Assembly (NCBI GenBank): GCA_963578625.1
Contig: CAUZEO010000019.1
Location: 1-31,426 of the forward strand
Length of the DNA: 31,426 nt
DNA from: CAUZEO01 sp963578625
Lineage (GTDB): Bacteria; Verrucomicrobiota; Kiritimatiellia; SLOV01
Direction of reading: 5' to 3'
How positions within the stretch are numbered: the stretch's first letter is position 1; each line of letters opens with the position of its first letter. The position numbers were made by a program, and so were the translations under genes. Shown piece after piece: positions 8,243 through 17,300 of this stretch. The notes under the pieces were generated by a model. It was given only the letters and a program-made list of their open reading frames with translations, did no database searches and had not been told where the DNA came from.

Positions 8243-9103
8243 ATGAAACGAACAAACACCGCAACCCTCATCACTGCCGCGCTATTCTGCGTTGCCACCG
8301 GCACCGCATTTGGAGCGCTGACCTGGACGGAGGACTTCGCCGCCGGCGGCGATCCGGACCTGAACAACTGGGCAAACGGAGACGTCACCGACGGCCAGAC
8401 CTGGATCATTCCCATCGACGAATCATTCGGCGGACCCCAGTACATCGCGGCGAGACGGGATAGTTGGCCTGTCACCGGAGCAGGCCCTACCGAAAATGCC
8501 GGCAACGGCGGCCTCTTCGGCAACAGCCAGGGCGGACGCCTCCGCGCCTTGAAAAACTCCAACGTGGAAATGCTGGCCGCGATCGATCTGACCAGTCCGA
8601 TTGCCGACGGTGGAACGCTGGACCTCATCAATATTGGAGACGGGACCGGCACGACCGACTGGAGAATCCGCCTCAAGGACAGCGGGGGCACCACGGCGCT
8701 CGAACTGGTGTTCGGGAATGCAGAAGACCTTGTTTTTATGACCGGCACGCAGGCCAATTCCGGCCCGTTTATCACTGAGGCCCAGTCCATTAATTGGCGG
8801 AACCCCGGCGCGAATCTGTTTATCTCCTTCGACGTGCTTACCGATACATTTTCCGTCGATGTCACGGAAACCTCCGGAGGAAACATCGCCGGGACTTCTG
8901 GTTCCTTCGCCTTCGACAACGCCGTGACGGAGATTGCGCGTCTTGAATTCGTGCACGATGCGGTTAACTGGGGCAACGCCCTCGGCGGCGAGGTCAGCTT
9001 CGAGCGCATCGTTCTCACGCAGATCCCCGAGCCCGGCGCCCTGGCCCTCATCGGCATCGGCGCGTTGGTAGCGGCGTTCGGTCGGCGAACGAAGAGATCC
9101 TAA
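8243..9103 (+). CDS. PEP-CTERM protein carrying the shared domain, paralogue D
   Basis: A 286-residue exported protein. The ATG at 8243 follows a GGAG Shine-Dalgarno sequence (in gtGGAGacc) and opens a signal peptide (MKRTNTATLITAALFCVATG, then TAFG). The shared domain follows (LTWTEDFAAGGDPDLNNW, DVTDGQTWIIP, AARRDS, GGRLRAL, AAIDLTSP, GANLFISFDVLTDTFSV, AFDNAVTEIARLEF, GGEVSFERIVLTQ). Its GGDPDLNNW variant matches paralogue A (GGQPDLNDW) rather than B, C and E (DGIGHPGT). The tail IPEPGALALIGIGALVAAFG followed by RR is a textbook PEP-CTERM sorting signal: PEP box, hydrophobic helix, basic end. Family knowledge says these are processed by an exosortase, often in biofilm or exopolysaccharide-producing bacteria; no exosortase lies in this window. 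Confidence 0.9.
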   Translation: MKRTNTATLITAALFCVATGTAFGALTWTEDFAAGGDPDLNNWANGDVTDGQTWIIPIDESFGGPQYIAARRDSWPVTGAGPTENAGNGGLFGNSQGGRLRALKNSNVEMLAAIDLTSPIADGGTLDLINIGDGTGTTDWRIRLKDSGGTTALELVFGNAEDLVFMTGTQANSGPFITEAQSINWRNPGANLFISFDVLTDTFSVDVTETSGGNIAGTSGSFAFDNAVTEIARLEFVHDAVNWGNALGGEVSFERIVLTQIPEPGALALIGIGALVAAFGRRTKRS

Positions 9104-9150
9104 TCAAACGAATCGGGCGACTTTTCGTCGTCATCGATTTCAAGTGCCCT

Positions 9151-9196
9151 GGGGCTCGATTCGGGCGAACGCATGCGTTCCCCCGAATCGGGCCCC
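9151..9196. repeat. 46-bp near-perfect palindrome downstream of the PEP-CTERM gene
   Basis: Two 23-bp arms (9151-9173 and 9174-9196) meet at the central GCATGC and differ at only two positions. The arms begin GGGGCTCGATTCGGG. It starts 47 bp after the stop codon at 9103. It could end transcription or protect a 3' end, but there is no T-run, so a REP-like or mobile palindrome is equally likely. Confidence 0.7.
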
Positions 9197-9221
9197 TTGG
9201 CTTTGCCGGCATTCTTCGAAC

Positions 9222-9240
9222 GTAGCTTGGGCTTCCAGCC
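9222..9240 (+). repeat. 19-bp dispersed repeat, copy 1
   Basis: GTAGCTTGGGCTTCCAGCC is identical to positions 23079-23097, about 14 kb away, in the same orientation. A degenerate relative (GTAGCTTGGACTCCGGCCC) starts at 9389. The core can fold as CTTGGGCT-TCC-AGCC. This suggests a dispersed palindromic element of the genome. Confidence 0.65.
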
Positions 9241-9244
9241 TCAG

Positions 9245-9381
9245 CAAAGTAGCCATCCACCTCCGGGGGATGGGCGGCTGAATCGGCGCAGATATAGAGA
9301 AAGGGAGGAGCGCAGCTCACCCCTTTCTCTTCTTCGGGCTCAAACCAGCCTCTCCTCCCTCGGAGATGGACGACTACTTTG
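9245..9381. repeat. Nested inverted-repeat element
   Basis: Outer arms of 26 bp (9245-9270 and 9356-9381) match at 22 of 26 positions, and all four differences are transitions. Inner arms of 10 bp (AGAGAAAGGG at 9296-9305 and its complement at 9321-9330) match perfectly. If transcribed from the minus strand, three of the four outer differences become G-U pairs, so a minus-strand RNA would fold better. The gap 9104-9519 contains only this and the two preceding repeats; no gene is seen in it. Confidence 0.6.
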
Positions 9382-9519
9382 CACGACTGTAGCTTGGACT
9401 CCGGCCCCCTCCGCGGGAGGCCCACTGGGCCGTCCCAAGATTGACATACAATCCCCACTCCTGTTTTCTGTCAGGCAGACTAGGAACGTGACCCGAGCCC
9501 GAAAGTGGACTTTGAAAAT

Positions 9520-11115
9520 ATGCACGACACCTCCTCAATTGCCTGTTCCTTTTGTGCTGCAGTCGTCGCATTTCCATGGATCGTGTCGATGACTTCCGGC
9601 GCCACGCTCGAAGCCCCACCCGGGCTGTTCAAGCAGCTCGACGAACAGATCGTCGGCGATGCCATCCTGATCAACGGGAAGCAGTTGTTCGTGGATGAAT
9701 TTCTAATCGAAAAGCTGGAGGGCGTGACGCGCGCCCTCAACCAGCCGGTCAAACACGCCAGGAATCCCCTCATCGTAACGGACAAGCCCTGGGAAGGACA
9801 CTTGAGTTTCAGCTCGGTGTTGTACGACCGTGAGGAGGGTTTCTATAAAATGTGGTACGCCGCGTTCTCGTCGGATTACAAGAGCCAGGTTCTCTGCTAC
9901 GCCACTTCGCCCGACGGCATTGACTGGCGCAAGCATCTCACCACATCGTGGAACGCCGAGGAGCATTCGAACATCGTCTTCGGCAAAACTAAGGAATTCA
10001 ATTGCGCCGGGGTTTTCAAAGATCCGGTGGCCCGCGATCCGGAGCGCCGCTACAAGATGCTCTACAGCGACTATCCCGGCGGGACTTCCGCCACCGCCTC
10101 CAGCAGCGCGGCATTCTCGCCCGACGGAATCCATTGGACCCCCTGCTCCGAGAATCCCCTGATTCCATTCAGCGACGCGCACCTCTGTCCCTTCTGGGAC
10201 TCACGGCGCGGGCGCTACGTGGCTTACCTGCGCTACGGTCCGCCCAATACCCGCGCAATTTCCATGACCGAGAGCGAGGACTTCGTGCACTGGTCGCCCA
10301 AAATTACGCTTTTTCCCCAGGCCGGATCACCGCTCGACAGGCCCCGCAGCACCAAACTCTACCAGATGGAAGTCCTCCCCTATGAGAATTACTACTTCGG
10401 TATGATCTCCACTTATTACGGCGAGACCATCCAACCGATTCCGCCGGAGAAGGAAGCGTGGGCCGACAAGTTGGATGTGCAACTCACCTTCAGCCGGAAC
10501 GGCCGGACCTGGCGGCGGGTCGGCGGTCGGGGCGCATACCGGCCCGAGGAATTCGATGAGGAGAGGAACTGGGAAGCGGAGACCGAAGCGGCCACCTTTA
10601 TCCCCTGGGGTCGCGCGAAGCAGGATTGGGACTGGGGCACGATTTACCCGCTGCAGGCGCCGGTGGTAACCGAAGATGAGATCCGAATCTACTACGTCGG
10701 CATCACCGGTCGTCATTGGGCGGAGTATCACGGCGACGGGGAAACCACCAGCGGCATCGGCCTGGCCACGTTGCGTCTTGACGGTTTCGTCTCGGTCGAA
10801 GGGACAGGGACCTTAACCACAAAGCCCCTCGTGTTTCTGGGCGACGGTTTGGAAATGAACGCTGACGCGACCGGCGGATCGATCCGGGTCGAGGCTCTCG
10901 GCGCCGACGGCAATCCGATCGAAGGATTTTCGAAAGAGGACTGCGAACCTTTCACGGCGGATGCCATCCGACATGTGTTGAAATGGGCCGGCAAGGATGA
11001 CTGCCACCTGATCCAGGCGCAGCCAATCCGGTTGCGATTCCATCTCGAGAAAGCGCGGCTCTTTTCATTCACGCCGCGGATCCTGAAGAACCACTATGTT
11101 CCATCGTACGACTAA
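9520..11115 (+). CDS. Exported five-bladed beta-propeller glycoside hydrolase-like protein
   Basis: About 531 residues from the ATG at 9520 (an in-frame GTG at 9505 is an alternative; neither has a good Shine-Dalgarno sequence). The N-terminus is hydrophobic and looks like a signal peptide (SIACSFCAAVVAFPWIVSM). Repeated S-x-D/N-G-x-x-W motifs mark propeller blades: SPDGIDW, SPDGIHW, SEDFVHW, SRNGRTW, with LYDREEGFYKMWYAAF and RRYKMLYSDY between them. This pattern belongs to the GH32/GH43-like furanosidase-type propellers often labelled glycosyl hydrolase in planctomycete and verrucomicrobial genomes. A C-terminal beta-sandwich-like segment (ADATGGSIRVEAL, GFSKEDC, IRLRFHLEKARLFSF) matches the same region of the protein at 17969, so the two are homologues. 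The substrate and catalytic carboxylates are not assigned. It is followed at 87 bp by the DUF4091 gene on the same strand. Confidence 0.8.
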   Translation: MHDTSSIACSFCAAVVAFPWIVSMTSGATLEAPPGLFKQLDEQIVGDAILINGKQLFVDEFLIEKLEGVTRALNQPVKHARNPLIVTDKPWEGHLSFSSVLYDREEGFYKMWYAAFSSDYKSQVLCYATSPDGIDWRKHLTTSWNAEEHSNIVFGKTKEFNCAGVFKDPVARDPERRYKMLYSDYPGGTSATASSSAAFSPDGIHWTPCSENPLIPFSDAHLCPFWDSRRGRYVAYLRYGPPNTRAISMTESEDFVHWSPKITLFPQAGSPLDRPRSTKLYQMEVLPYENYYFGMISTYYGETIQPIPPEKEAWADKLDVQLTFSRNGRTWRRVGGRGAYRPEEFDEERNWEAETEAATFIPWGRAKQDWDWGTIYPLQAPVVTEDEIRIYYVGITGRHWAEYHGDGETTSGIGLATLRLDGFVSVEGTGTLTTKPLVFLGDGLEMNADATGGSIRVEALGADGNPIEGFSKEDCEPFTADAIRHVLKWAGKDDCHLIQAQPIRLRFHLEKARLFSFTPRILKNHYVPSYD

Positions 11116-11123
11116 TAAGTTTG

Positions 11124-11207
11124 AACCACTCATCTGCACTAATTTTCACTAATTAGGATGCTGCCGGCAGATTTCCAATTAGTGAAGATTCGCAAGGATC
11201 AGTGGTT
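11124..11207. repeat. Imperfect hairpin spanning the next gene's ribosome binding site
   Basis: Arms of 31 bases at 11124-11154 and 11177-11207 match at 24 positions, with perfect outer (AACCACT/AGTGGTT) and inner (TTCACTAATT/AATTAGTGAA) parts. The right arm contains AAGGA (11194-11198) and the GTG at 11202, so the stem would hide the start of the DUF4091 gene. It is either a dispersed palindrome or a translational control element. Confidence 0.6.
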
Positions 11208-12899
11208 TTCCAAAAAATGATTGGCAACCATTCCATCCCCAGGTTTTTTTTAGCGATAATTGCCACCGGTGTGATCGAGGCAATGTCTGTAAGCACAATC
11301 GCCGAGACAGAATCGGACCCTGTGGTATTCGTCACGTCCTGGTTCGAACGCAGCGGGTCTGATACGCAACCGCGTAAGGAGCAATTACGGGATGTGATAT
11401 CCATCGCCGCCGCTCCCGGCGAGTATGAACCGGCTACCATCAGCATCCGCTCTGCCCGGCCGCGGCAGCAGGTTCGCCTCGAGTTGGCCGGCGATCTGAC
11501 GAGCGACGCGGGCGACCGCATCGACAAGGAGGCCGTAACCATCCGCCTGGCCGATCCGTTCGAGAGTTGGACGAAAAGGGATGACATCGAGCAGTTCCTG
11601 CTACGCAAGGACACCGTCGACCTCACGGAAAATTCGACCCGGCGCTTCTGGCTGACGATGCACGTGCCCGCGAGTGCCAGGCCCGGGACCTATCGAACGA
11701 AATTGATCGTCGGCGTCCCGATCACGGACCTGGGTCCGGACCTGGGTCGTCTGCAGACGCTCAAGGCCCTCACGCTCGAAGTGCGCGTACGGCCCCTCAG
11801 GTTGCTCGATGCCCACGAAACCGGCATGGCCTACTTCATGTACAACAACACGGGGTACTACGCGAAGTTGCCCGGAGGCGCGGAGACGTTTGTCACGCCT
11901 GCCTACCAGAAGCGGGTGTTCGAAGATATGCGAAGCCACGGAATGACCACCGCGAGCCTCTATATCTACCCCATGGTCGAGGACCAATTCACGCTCACGG
12001 AGAGTGAACCCGGCCACCTCGGATTTGTACCCACGATGGACCTGCTGGACGAGACCGGCCTCGTCGCGCCCGGCCTGCCGGTCATCTGGCTGGGAGCCGG
12101 CAACTACGATCCGGACATTTGGACGCAGGTTTTAGACGAACGCCGCCGCCGCGGCTGGCAGGAGATCGTGATCTACGGGGTGGACGAACCGGGCGAGGAG
12201 GATCGCAACCAGCGTGTCCGCGCCTTCATGAGGAAATTCGAACCGTTCCGCGAGCGGCGCTACGACGATCCGGTGCGGTTGACCACGGCGCTGGGCTCCT
12301 CGCAGGGGATCCAGACGGTCGGGCACTACTTCGACCTGTGGATCGGGTGCATGGGTCAACGGATCGGCGAGTCGGGCGTGATCGCCGACGCAAAGATGCA
12401 CCGCAAGGAACTCTGGACTTATGACTGTATGCTCGCGCCGGTGGATGCCGAAACCGACCGGTACTATTTTGGTATCTGGGCCTGGGTCTCGCAGGTGAAG
12501 GGCTGTGCGCACTGGTGCTATTTCGATGCGATGCCGAAGCTGAGTTACGTCTACCCTGCGGAGGACGAGTTGATTCCGACCATCGGATGGGAAGCGGTTC
12601 GCGAAGGGATCGACGACTACCGCTACCTGGCCACGCTGAAGCGGCAAGCCGGACGCGCCGCCGATGCGGGTCGCGATGACCTCGTCCGCGGCGCCGAGGC
12701 TGTTTTCGAGCAGGCCCGTTCCATGGTCACCATGGACAATTACGGTAAGGCTTTTCTCAAAGTTCGGGGCGACCCCGCGGAGGCGTCCGCCTACAATCGG
12801 CCACGGGTGGAGCCCGACCTCCCTTTGGGGGCCTACGACATCCTGCGCCAGGCGGCCGCGGACCAGGCTGAAGCCATCGTCGCTGCTTTGGCGGAGTAG
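11202..12899 (+). CDS. DUF4091-type glycoside hydrolase-like protein, exported
   Basis: A 565-residue protein. The GTG at 11202 has AAGGA four to eight bases upstream; an ATG at 11217 gives a slightly shorter signal peptide (MIGNHSIPRFFLAIIATGVI). After an N-terminal beta-sandwich (FVTSWFERSG, APGEYEPATISIRS, LTMHVPASARPGTYR) comes a TIM-barrel-like part (GMTTASLYIYP, PVIWLGAGNYD, EIVIYGVDEPGEE, FDLWIGCMGQRIGE, RKELWTYDCM, YYFGIWAW). It ends with GWEAVREGIDDYRYLATL, the W-E-x-x-R-E-G-I-D-D-Y-x-Y signature of DUF4091 proteins. Such proteins are predicted carbohydrate-active enzymes; the acidic pair in GVDEPGEE is a plausible active-site region. It probably shares a transcript or function with the gene at 9520. 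Confidence 0.82.
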   Translation: MVFQKMIGNHSIPRFFLAIIATGVIEAMSVSTIAETESDPVVFVTSWFERSGSDTQPRKEQLRDVISIAAAPGEYEPATISIRSARPRQQVRLELAGDLTSDAGDRIDKEAVTIRLADPFESWTKRDDIEQFLLRKDTVDLTENSTRRFWLTMHVPASARPGTYRTKLIVGVPITDLGPDLGRLQTLKALTLEVRVRPLRLLDAHETGMAYFMYNNTGYYAKLPGGAETFVTPAYQKRVFEDMRSHGMTTASLYIYPMVEDQFTLTESEPGHLGFVPTMDLLDETGLVAPGLPVIWLGAGNYDPDIWTQVLDERRRRGWQEIVIYGVDEPGEEDRNQRVRAFMRKFEPFRERRYDDPVRLTTALGSSQGIQTVGHYFDLWIGCMGQRIGESGVIADAKMHRKELWTYDCMLAPVDAETDRYYFGIWAWVSQVKGCAHWCYFDAMPKLSYVYPAEDELIPTIGWEAVREGIDDYRYLATLKRQAGRAADAGRDDLVRGAEAVFEQARSMVTMDNYGKAFLKVRGDPAEASAYNRPRVEPDLPLGAYDILRQAAADQAEAIVAALAE

Positions 12900-13009
12900 A
12901 ACCACGAGGCAGCCTTCACTTCGTTTCGGCCATAACCAAATTTCCGATTTTAAGGATCGTCGTACAAAGTTCCGTTTGGAATCCCCGCTCCTGGGGGGCG
13001 GGATGGGTA

Positions 13010-13078
13010 GGCTGCGAAGCCCCTAAAGAGCCCCGTTTGATCGAAGGCAGGGCGTCGCTGTTTAGGGGCTTCGCAACC
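13010..13078. repeat. Long-arm hairpin in a 456-bp gene-free gap
   Basis: GGCTGCGAAGCCCCTAAA (13010-13027) pairs with 13061-13078 at 17 of 18 positions across a 33-base loop. It lies in the gap 12900-13355, where I see no gene. The stem has no following T-run and sits 110 bp after the DUF4091 stop, so a dispersed element is as likely as a terminator. Confidence 0.6.
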
Positions 13079-13355
13079 TGAAACTCCCAAGCGCAAGGAT
13101 TGGGGATCTTTTCCGTGGTTGGTGAAATCGTCGCAAATAACAACGATTTCGGAAGACAGGAGTACGAAACGGCGGCACCTCACCCCAACGGATTAAAACA
13201 GAAGGAAACGAAAGGAACACTATTTGCTGAGCACTTGATGTCCGGGATCCGCATATTTTTTAATAAAATCGCTGGAGAATGCAGACATTTTTCGCTAGGG
13301 TTTCCACTGATAAGACTAGCAACGGCGTTATCCGTAGAAGGAGCATCGTATTCCC

Positions 13356-14369
13356 ATGAGGCTATTGTTTTCCGTTTTTGCCGCCCTCTTGATTGCCGGC
13401 GGTTCCGTCCGGGGCCAGGTTGCCCTCAGTTTCACAGACGATTTCGCGGACGGGATCGGCCATCCCGGAACCTGGTTGGATAATGGCTTTGGCGATGGCG
13501 ATTGGAACAATGGGGATGTCGTAGACGGACAGACTTGGATCATACCCTTTGATGGCGATTTCCCATCGGTACTGGTCGGGGCAAAACGGGATACCCACGC
13601 CCTTGGCGGAACGGGCAACAACATCGCCGGACGGTTGCGGGTATTGAGCAATGCCGTCAACAATGCCATCGCCGCTATCGATCTTACCGCCCCTTTGGAT
13701 GTCGGTACGCTCTCCTTGAATGATTTCGGAGACGGGACCGGCAGAACGGGTCTGAAGGCGCGCCTTTTAAGCGGTAATGGAACGGTGGGTGTGGAGATCG
13801 TGGTGACGAACAGCCCGGACGGTACGATCATCGAAGCGTCTCAGATCAACGCGGGCACCTTCATTACGCAGAATGATTCGATCCTCTGGAGATTCACCAA
13901 TGGAGCCAACTTCGTGATCAACTTCGACGCGCAGTCGGATACTTTCGATGTCGTAGCAACGGACACCGAAGGCAACGGACCGATCACCCTGGCCGAGACC
14001 GCCTTCGACAATCCCGTCGACCGGATCGCCCGAATCGAACTCAGTTGTTTTCTTGCCAACGGCGCTGAAACCAATGTCGGCTCCGAGGTCTCCTTCGAGA
14101 GCATCTCCCTGACCGGAACCCAGTTCGTCCATGAGGTCGCTTCTGCCTCGGCGACCGCAGCGGGTGCGGTGACCATGGAATTTCTGAGTCAGGCGGGTGT
14201 CGAGTATGGCCTGGAAAGCACCACCGAGCTGGTGACGTCCAGTTTCGAGAGCACCGGGGCCTACACTATGGGCAGCGGGACCAATCAGTTTCTGTATGAC
14301 CCTGACGGATCCAGCGCAAACAAGGCTTACCGAATCGTGGTTAATCCCCCGGTTTTTAAACCGTTGTAG
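13356..14369 (+). CDS. Secreted protein, paralogue E of the five-member family
   Basis: A 337-residue secreted protein. The ATG at 13356 is preceded by GAAGGAG (13337-13343), at a rather long spacing of 12, and opens a compact signal peptide (MRLLFSVFAALLIAGG, then SVRGQ). The shared domain shows LSFTDDFADGIGHPGTW, DVVDGQTWIIPFD, GAKRDT, GNNIAGRLRVL, FGDGTGRTG, SQINAGTFIT, GANFVINFDAQSDTFD, ETAFDNPVDRIARIEL and GSEVSFESISLTG. The C-terminal module is VEYGLESTTELVTSSFESTG, with FLYDPDGSS and KAYRIV. It belongs with paralogues B and C by the DGIGHPGT motif but is separated from them by two hydrolase-like genes, so duplication was not purely tandem. It converges on the DUF4838 gene with two bases between the stops. 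Confidence 0.85.
   Translation: MRLLFSVFAALLIAGGSVRGQVALSFTDDFADGIGHPGTWLDNGFGDGDWNNGDVVDGQTWIIPFDGDFPSVLVGAKRDTHALGGTGNNIAGRLRVLSNAVNNAIAAIDLTAPLDVGTLSLNDFGDGTGRTGLKARLLSGNGTVGVEIVVTNSPDGTIIEASQINAGTFITQNDSILWRFTNGANFVINFDAQSDTFDVVATDTEGNGPITLAETAFDNPVDRIARIELSCFLANGAETNVGSEVSFESISLTGTQFVHEVASASATAAGAVTMEFLSQAGVEYGLESTTELVTSSFESTGAYTMGSGTNQFLYDPDGSSANKAYRIVVNPPVFKPL
14350..14363. terminator. Possible bidirectional terminator between convergent genes
   Basis: CGGTTT-TT-AAACCG forms a short hairpin at the very end of paralogue E, a few bases before the facing stop of the DUF4838 gene, with TTGTAGTTTT following. The stem is only 6 bp and the loop two bases, so this is weak. Confidence 0.25.
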
Positions 14370-14371
14370 TT

Positions 14372-17300
14372 TTAGTCTTCAGTCACCCCCGGCATGATCA
14401 GGCGCTGCGGATCGTGCTCGGGAGGCGGTTGGTCGTGGCGAATCGGCATCTCTTCGCCCGCCCGATCCGGGCGCGCCAGGTTGATCTCGTCCAGTCGGTA
14501 GTCTCCCGTGTCCAGTTTCAGGTAGACCGGGCCGTCGGCCGCCAGGTTCGTGATCCCGTGTTCGTATTCGGCCAGCAGGGACGCCGGGCTCTCGTCATAC
14601 CCGTCGGCCGCTGCGTAGATCTCTACCGTGCCGGGGTCAAAGCGCAAGGTAACCCACAGATCGGTGACGGGTTGTCGCAGATCGCCCAAGCCTTGACTCG
14701 TTGAGGCGGTGCGTGATCCTCCCTGGATTGCGTATCCGGACATCATCGCCTCCGCCCGCTTTGCGGACGAGAAATAGAAGTACCAGAACATTCCCGTGGC
14801 ACGGGTGCTGATGGGACCGGGGCCGTTCTGGATACCCACCGCCAACAGGGTCTCCTCCTCAGGCAGACCGCCGCGCGTCGCCGCGTGGAATCGAAGACGA
14901 TAACATCCAGCACCTTCTTCGTAGGCCAACAGGTCGTCGAATCGGGCCAGCGAGTTCACCGGGTGGCTTTCCGCCAGATAAAACTCCGCCCACCCGTCCC
15001 GGACCACAGGCGTCTCGGGTCCGTAGCGGTGGTCCGTGGTCTGGATCCAGGTATCGGCGCGGAAGTAATCGCCGTCAAACGGATCGACCAGGCGCCCATC
15101 GGTGATCTCCGGCGGGGCCAGGATACGCTCAAATGCAATGTCGTCCCACAGATGTTCGCCCGCGGAACGCCGCTTCAATTTGATCTCCAACGAATCCGCC
15201 CCCGGCGGGACGGATACCGTTGACCGAAGCCGAATCCATCCCGCGGCCGGGTCAATGGTCGGCAGAACGCAGCGCGTCGGCTCCGCCCATATCCGCGTGC
15301 CGCCGCCGTAGAAATCCAGGATGGCCTCCGCGGGCACCGCCGTCTCGGAGGATTCACGCAGGTATTTTGCATACGCGGTGAGTCGATAGCGTTCCAGAGG
15401 CTTGACCGGCACTCGTTGGCGAAGGGTGGATGTTGTGGACGAACAGTACAGCGCTGCATTGCCGGTGCGCGCTCCGTCCCGGGCCACCGTCTCCGATGCA
15501 TTCGCTTCCCATCCCTCCAGGTTTCCGGACTCAAAGCTGCCGTTGATCAGCACGTTCGTAAGCGTAGGGTGATCGAGCATATACAGTTGAATTCTTGCAT
15601 GATCGTACAGACTGTCCGCGGGCAGAACTTCGCGCCAGAATGACCGAACACTGTCGACGCCCTCCGCCCGCATTCGATACGCGCTGACCGCGGTGCACAG
15701 TTCGTCGATCAGCGTGGTCTCGCGACTGAATAGAGTGAGAGCTTCGCCCCAGGACCAGAAGTTTTTTCCGGCCCGCCGCGGATTGATCTGCGGATAGCGG
15801 AGCATTTGCTGGTCGTAATGCCGGCGTTCCGCCCTCATGTCGGCGATCTCGCGGGCCCGCTGCACTGCATGCCCGGCGGCCTCTGCCGAGGTGACGGCCG
15901 TCTCCGGCGCACTCGGATAATATTTTGCCGCGCTGATGATCATCGTGCGGTAGTACCGCCAGGCGTCGGAGACACGGTCCACGCGAAACTGCACCGCTTC
16001 GGAGTCGGCCGCGGCACGCTTAATCGCCTCCGCGATGTGCCTGTCCAACTCATCGACATCCGTCAAGCGGTAGGGAACGAACTCGTCGTTCGGTTGGACG
16101 TATGAGTTCATCGCCCAGGACACCCACTGGTAGAAGAGCCACCGCTTACGCGTCTCGCCGTACGGTGTGGGCGGCCGCCGATCGTACACCACCTCCAGTA
16201 AATTCCAGAACGCCCGCATCGGCGACGAGGCCCCCCCGTAGGAGGCGCGGCAGAAGTCCCGCATGACTGCGTCCACGTCCGCGTTCACATCCCACTGCAG
16301 GGCCTGGAGGTAATGATACTTCGGCCCGTCGAAGGACCAGTCGCCGCCGCACTCCGTGACGTGTGCGATCGCCCCTAATCCGTCGTATCCCCACTGGAGG
16401 AATTCCTGGGCGGCGTGCGGATAATGGCGAAACCCCATGAAGGAGTTCCCATACATGTAGGAGTACAGGTTGACCGATTTGCAGACCGATTTCCATTTCT
16501 CGGCCAGTTCGAATTCTTTTTCCAGGACAAAGGTTTTCGTGATGGCTACGTTGTCCTCGAGGGGGAAGCGCGGGGGTTCTGATGTGCTCGCATATGCCAT
16601 GGACTCCACCCATTTTCCAGGATGCTTATGCGCCACCTCGCGCGCGACCATGTTCACCCAGTGAAACCATCGCTCGGTCATGGTGTAGGGCGGATCGAAG
16701 GAGTTGACGAAGGCGGTGCAGGTGTCGCATTCGCACCAACCCGACCCGTCATTTTGCCCCACCGAGGCGGCGATGACGTCCGGGTTCTTCAGGAAATACC
16801 CGTCGATGTACTTCACCGCGTGTTCAACCGTCCCGGGATTCGTGGTGCAGATCTGCCATCCGTTGCCGTACTTCCACCACTGCCGCTTGCCCTTGAAGAA
16901 AGCGAACCATTCGGGATGGGCCGCGAATTCATCGGTGGAGAAGATGGTCTGAATCTCGTGGCTGCCGAACGGCCCGCCGATCGGCCCCAGCCGTAGGTAT
17001 TTCTTCCTGGGGGTAAACATGTACATGCTGCAATTGGAGCGGGAGAGATAATCAGGCTCGTACACTTTAGAGAGCGTGTCGGGAATGGTGACCGTCGGCT
17101 TCGTCGGCACGACCTCGCCGTACTCGGGATCGGGAAACAACCAGCGGACCCCGCAGTGGTTCATGAGAAAACGCTCCACCGCCCACTGGGACGAGGGCGC
17201 CTGCGGACCGGCCAGGATCAGGTGTCGACGACCTTCCGCCTCGACGCATTTGATGACAAACCCGTCACCCCGGATCCGGCCGAGCTCCGGCGCCTGCGCC

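Noticed and set aside
12132..12905. 257-codon antisense frame opposite the DUF4091 gene
   Set aside because: It mirrors the coding periodicity of the real gene and lacks a ribosome binding site or domain.
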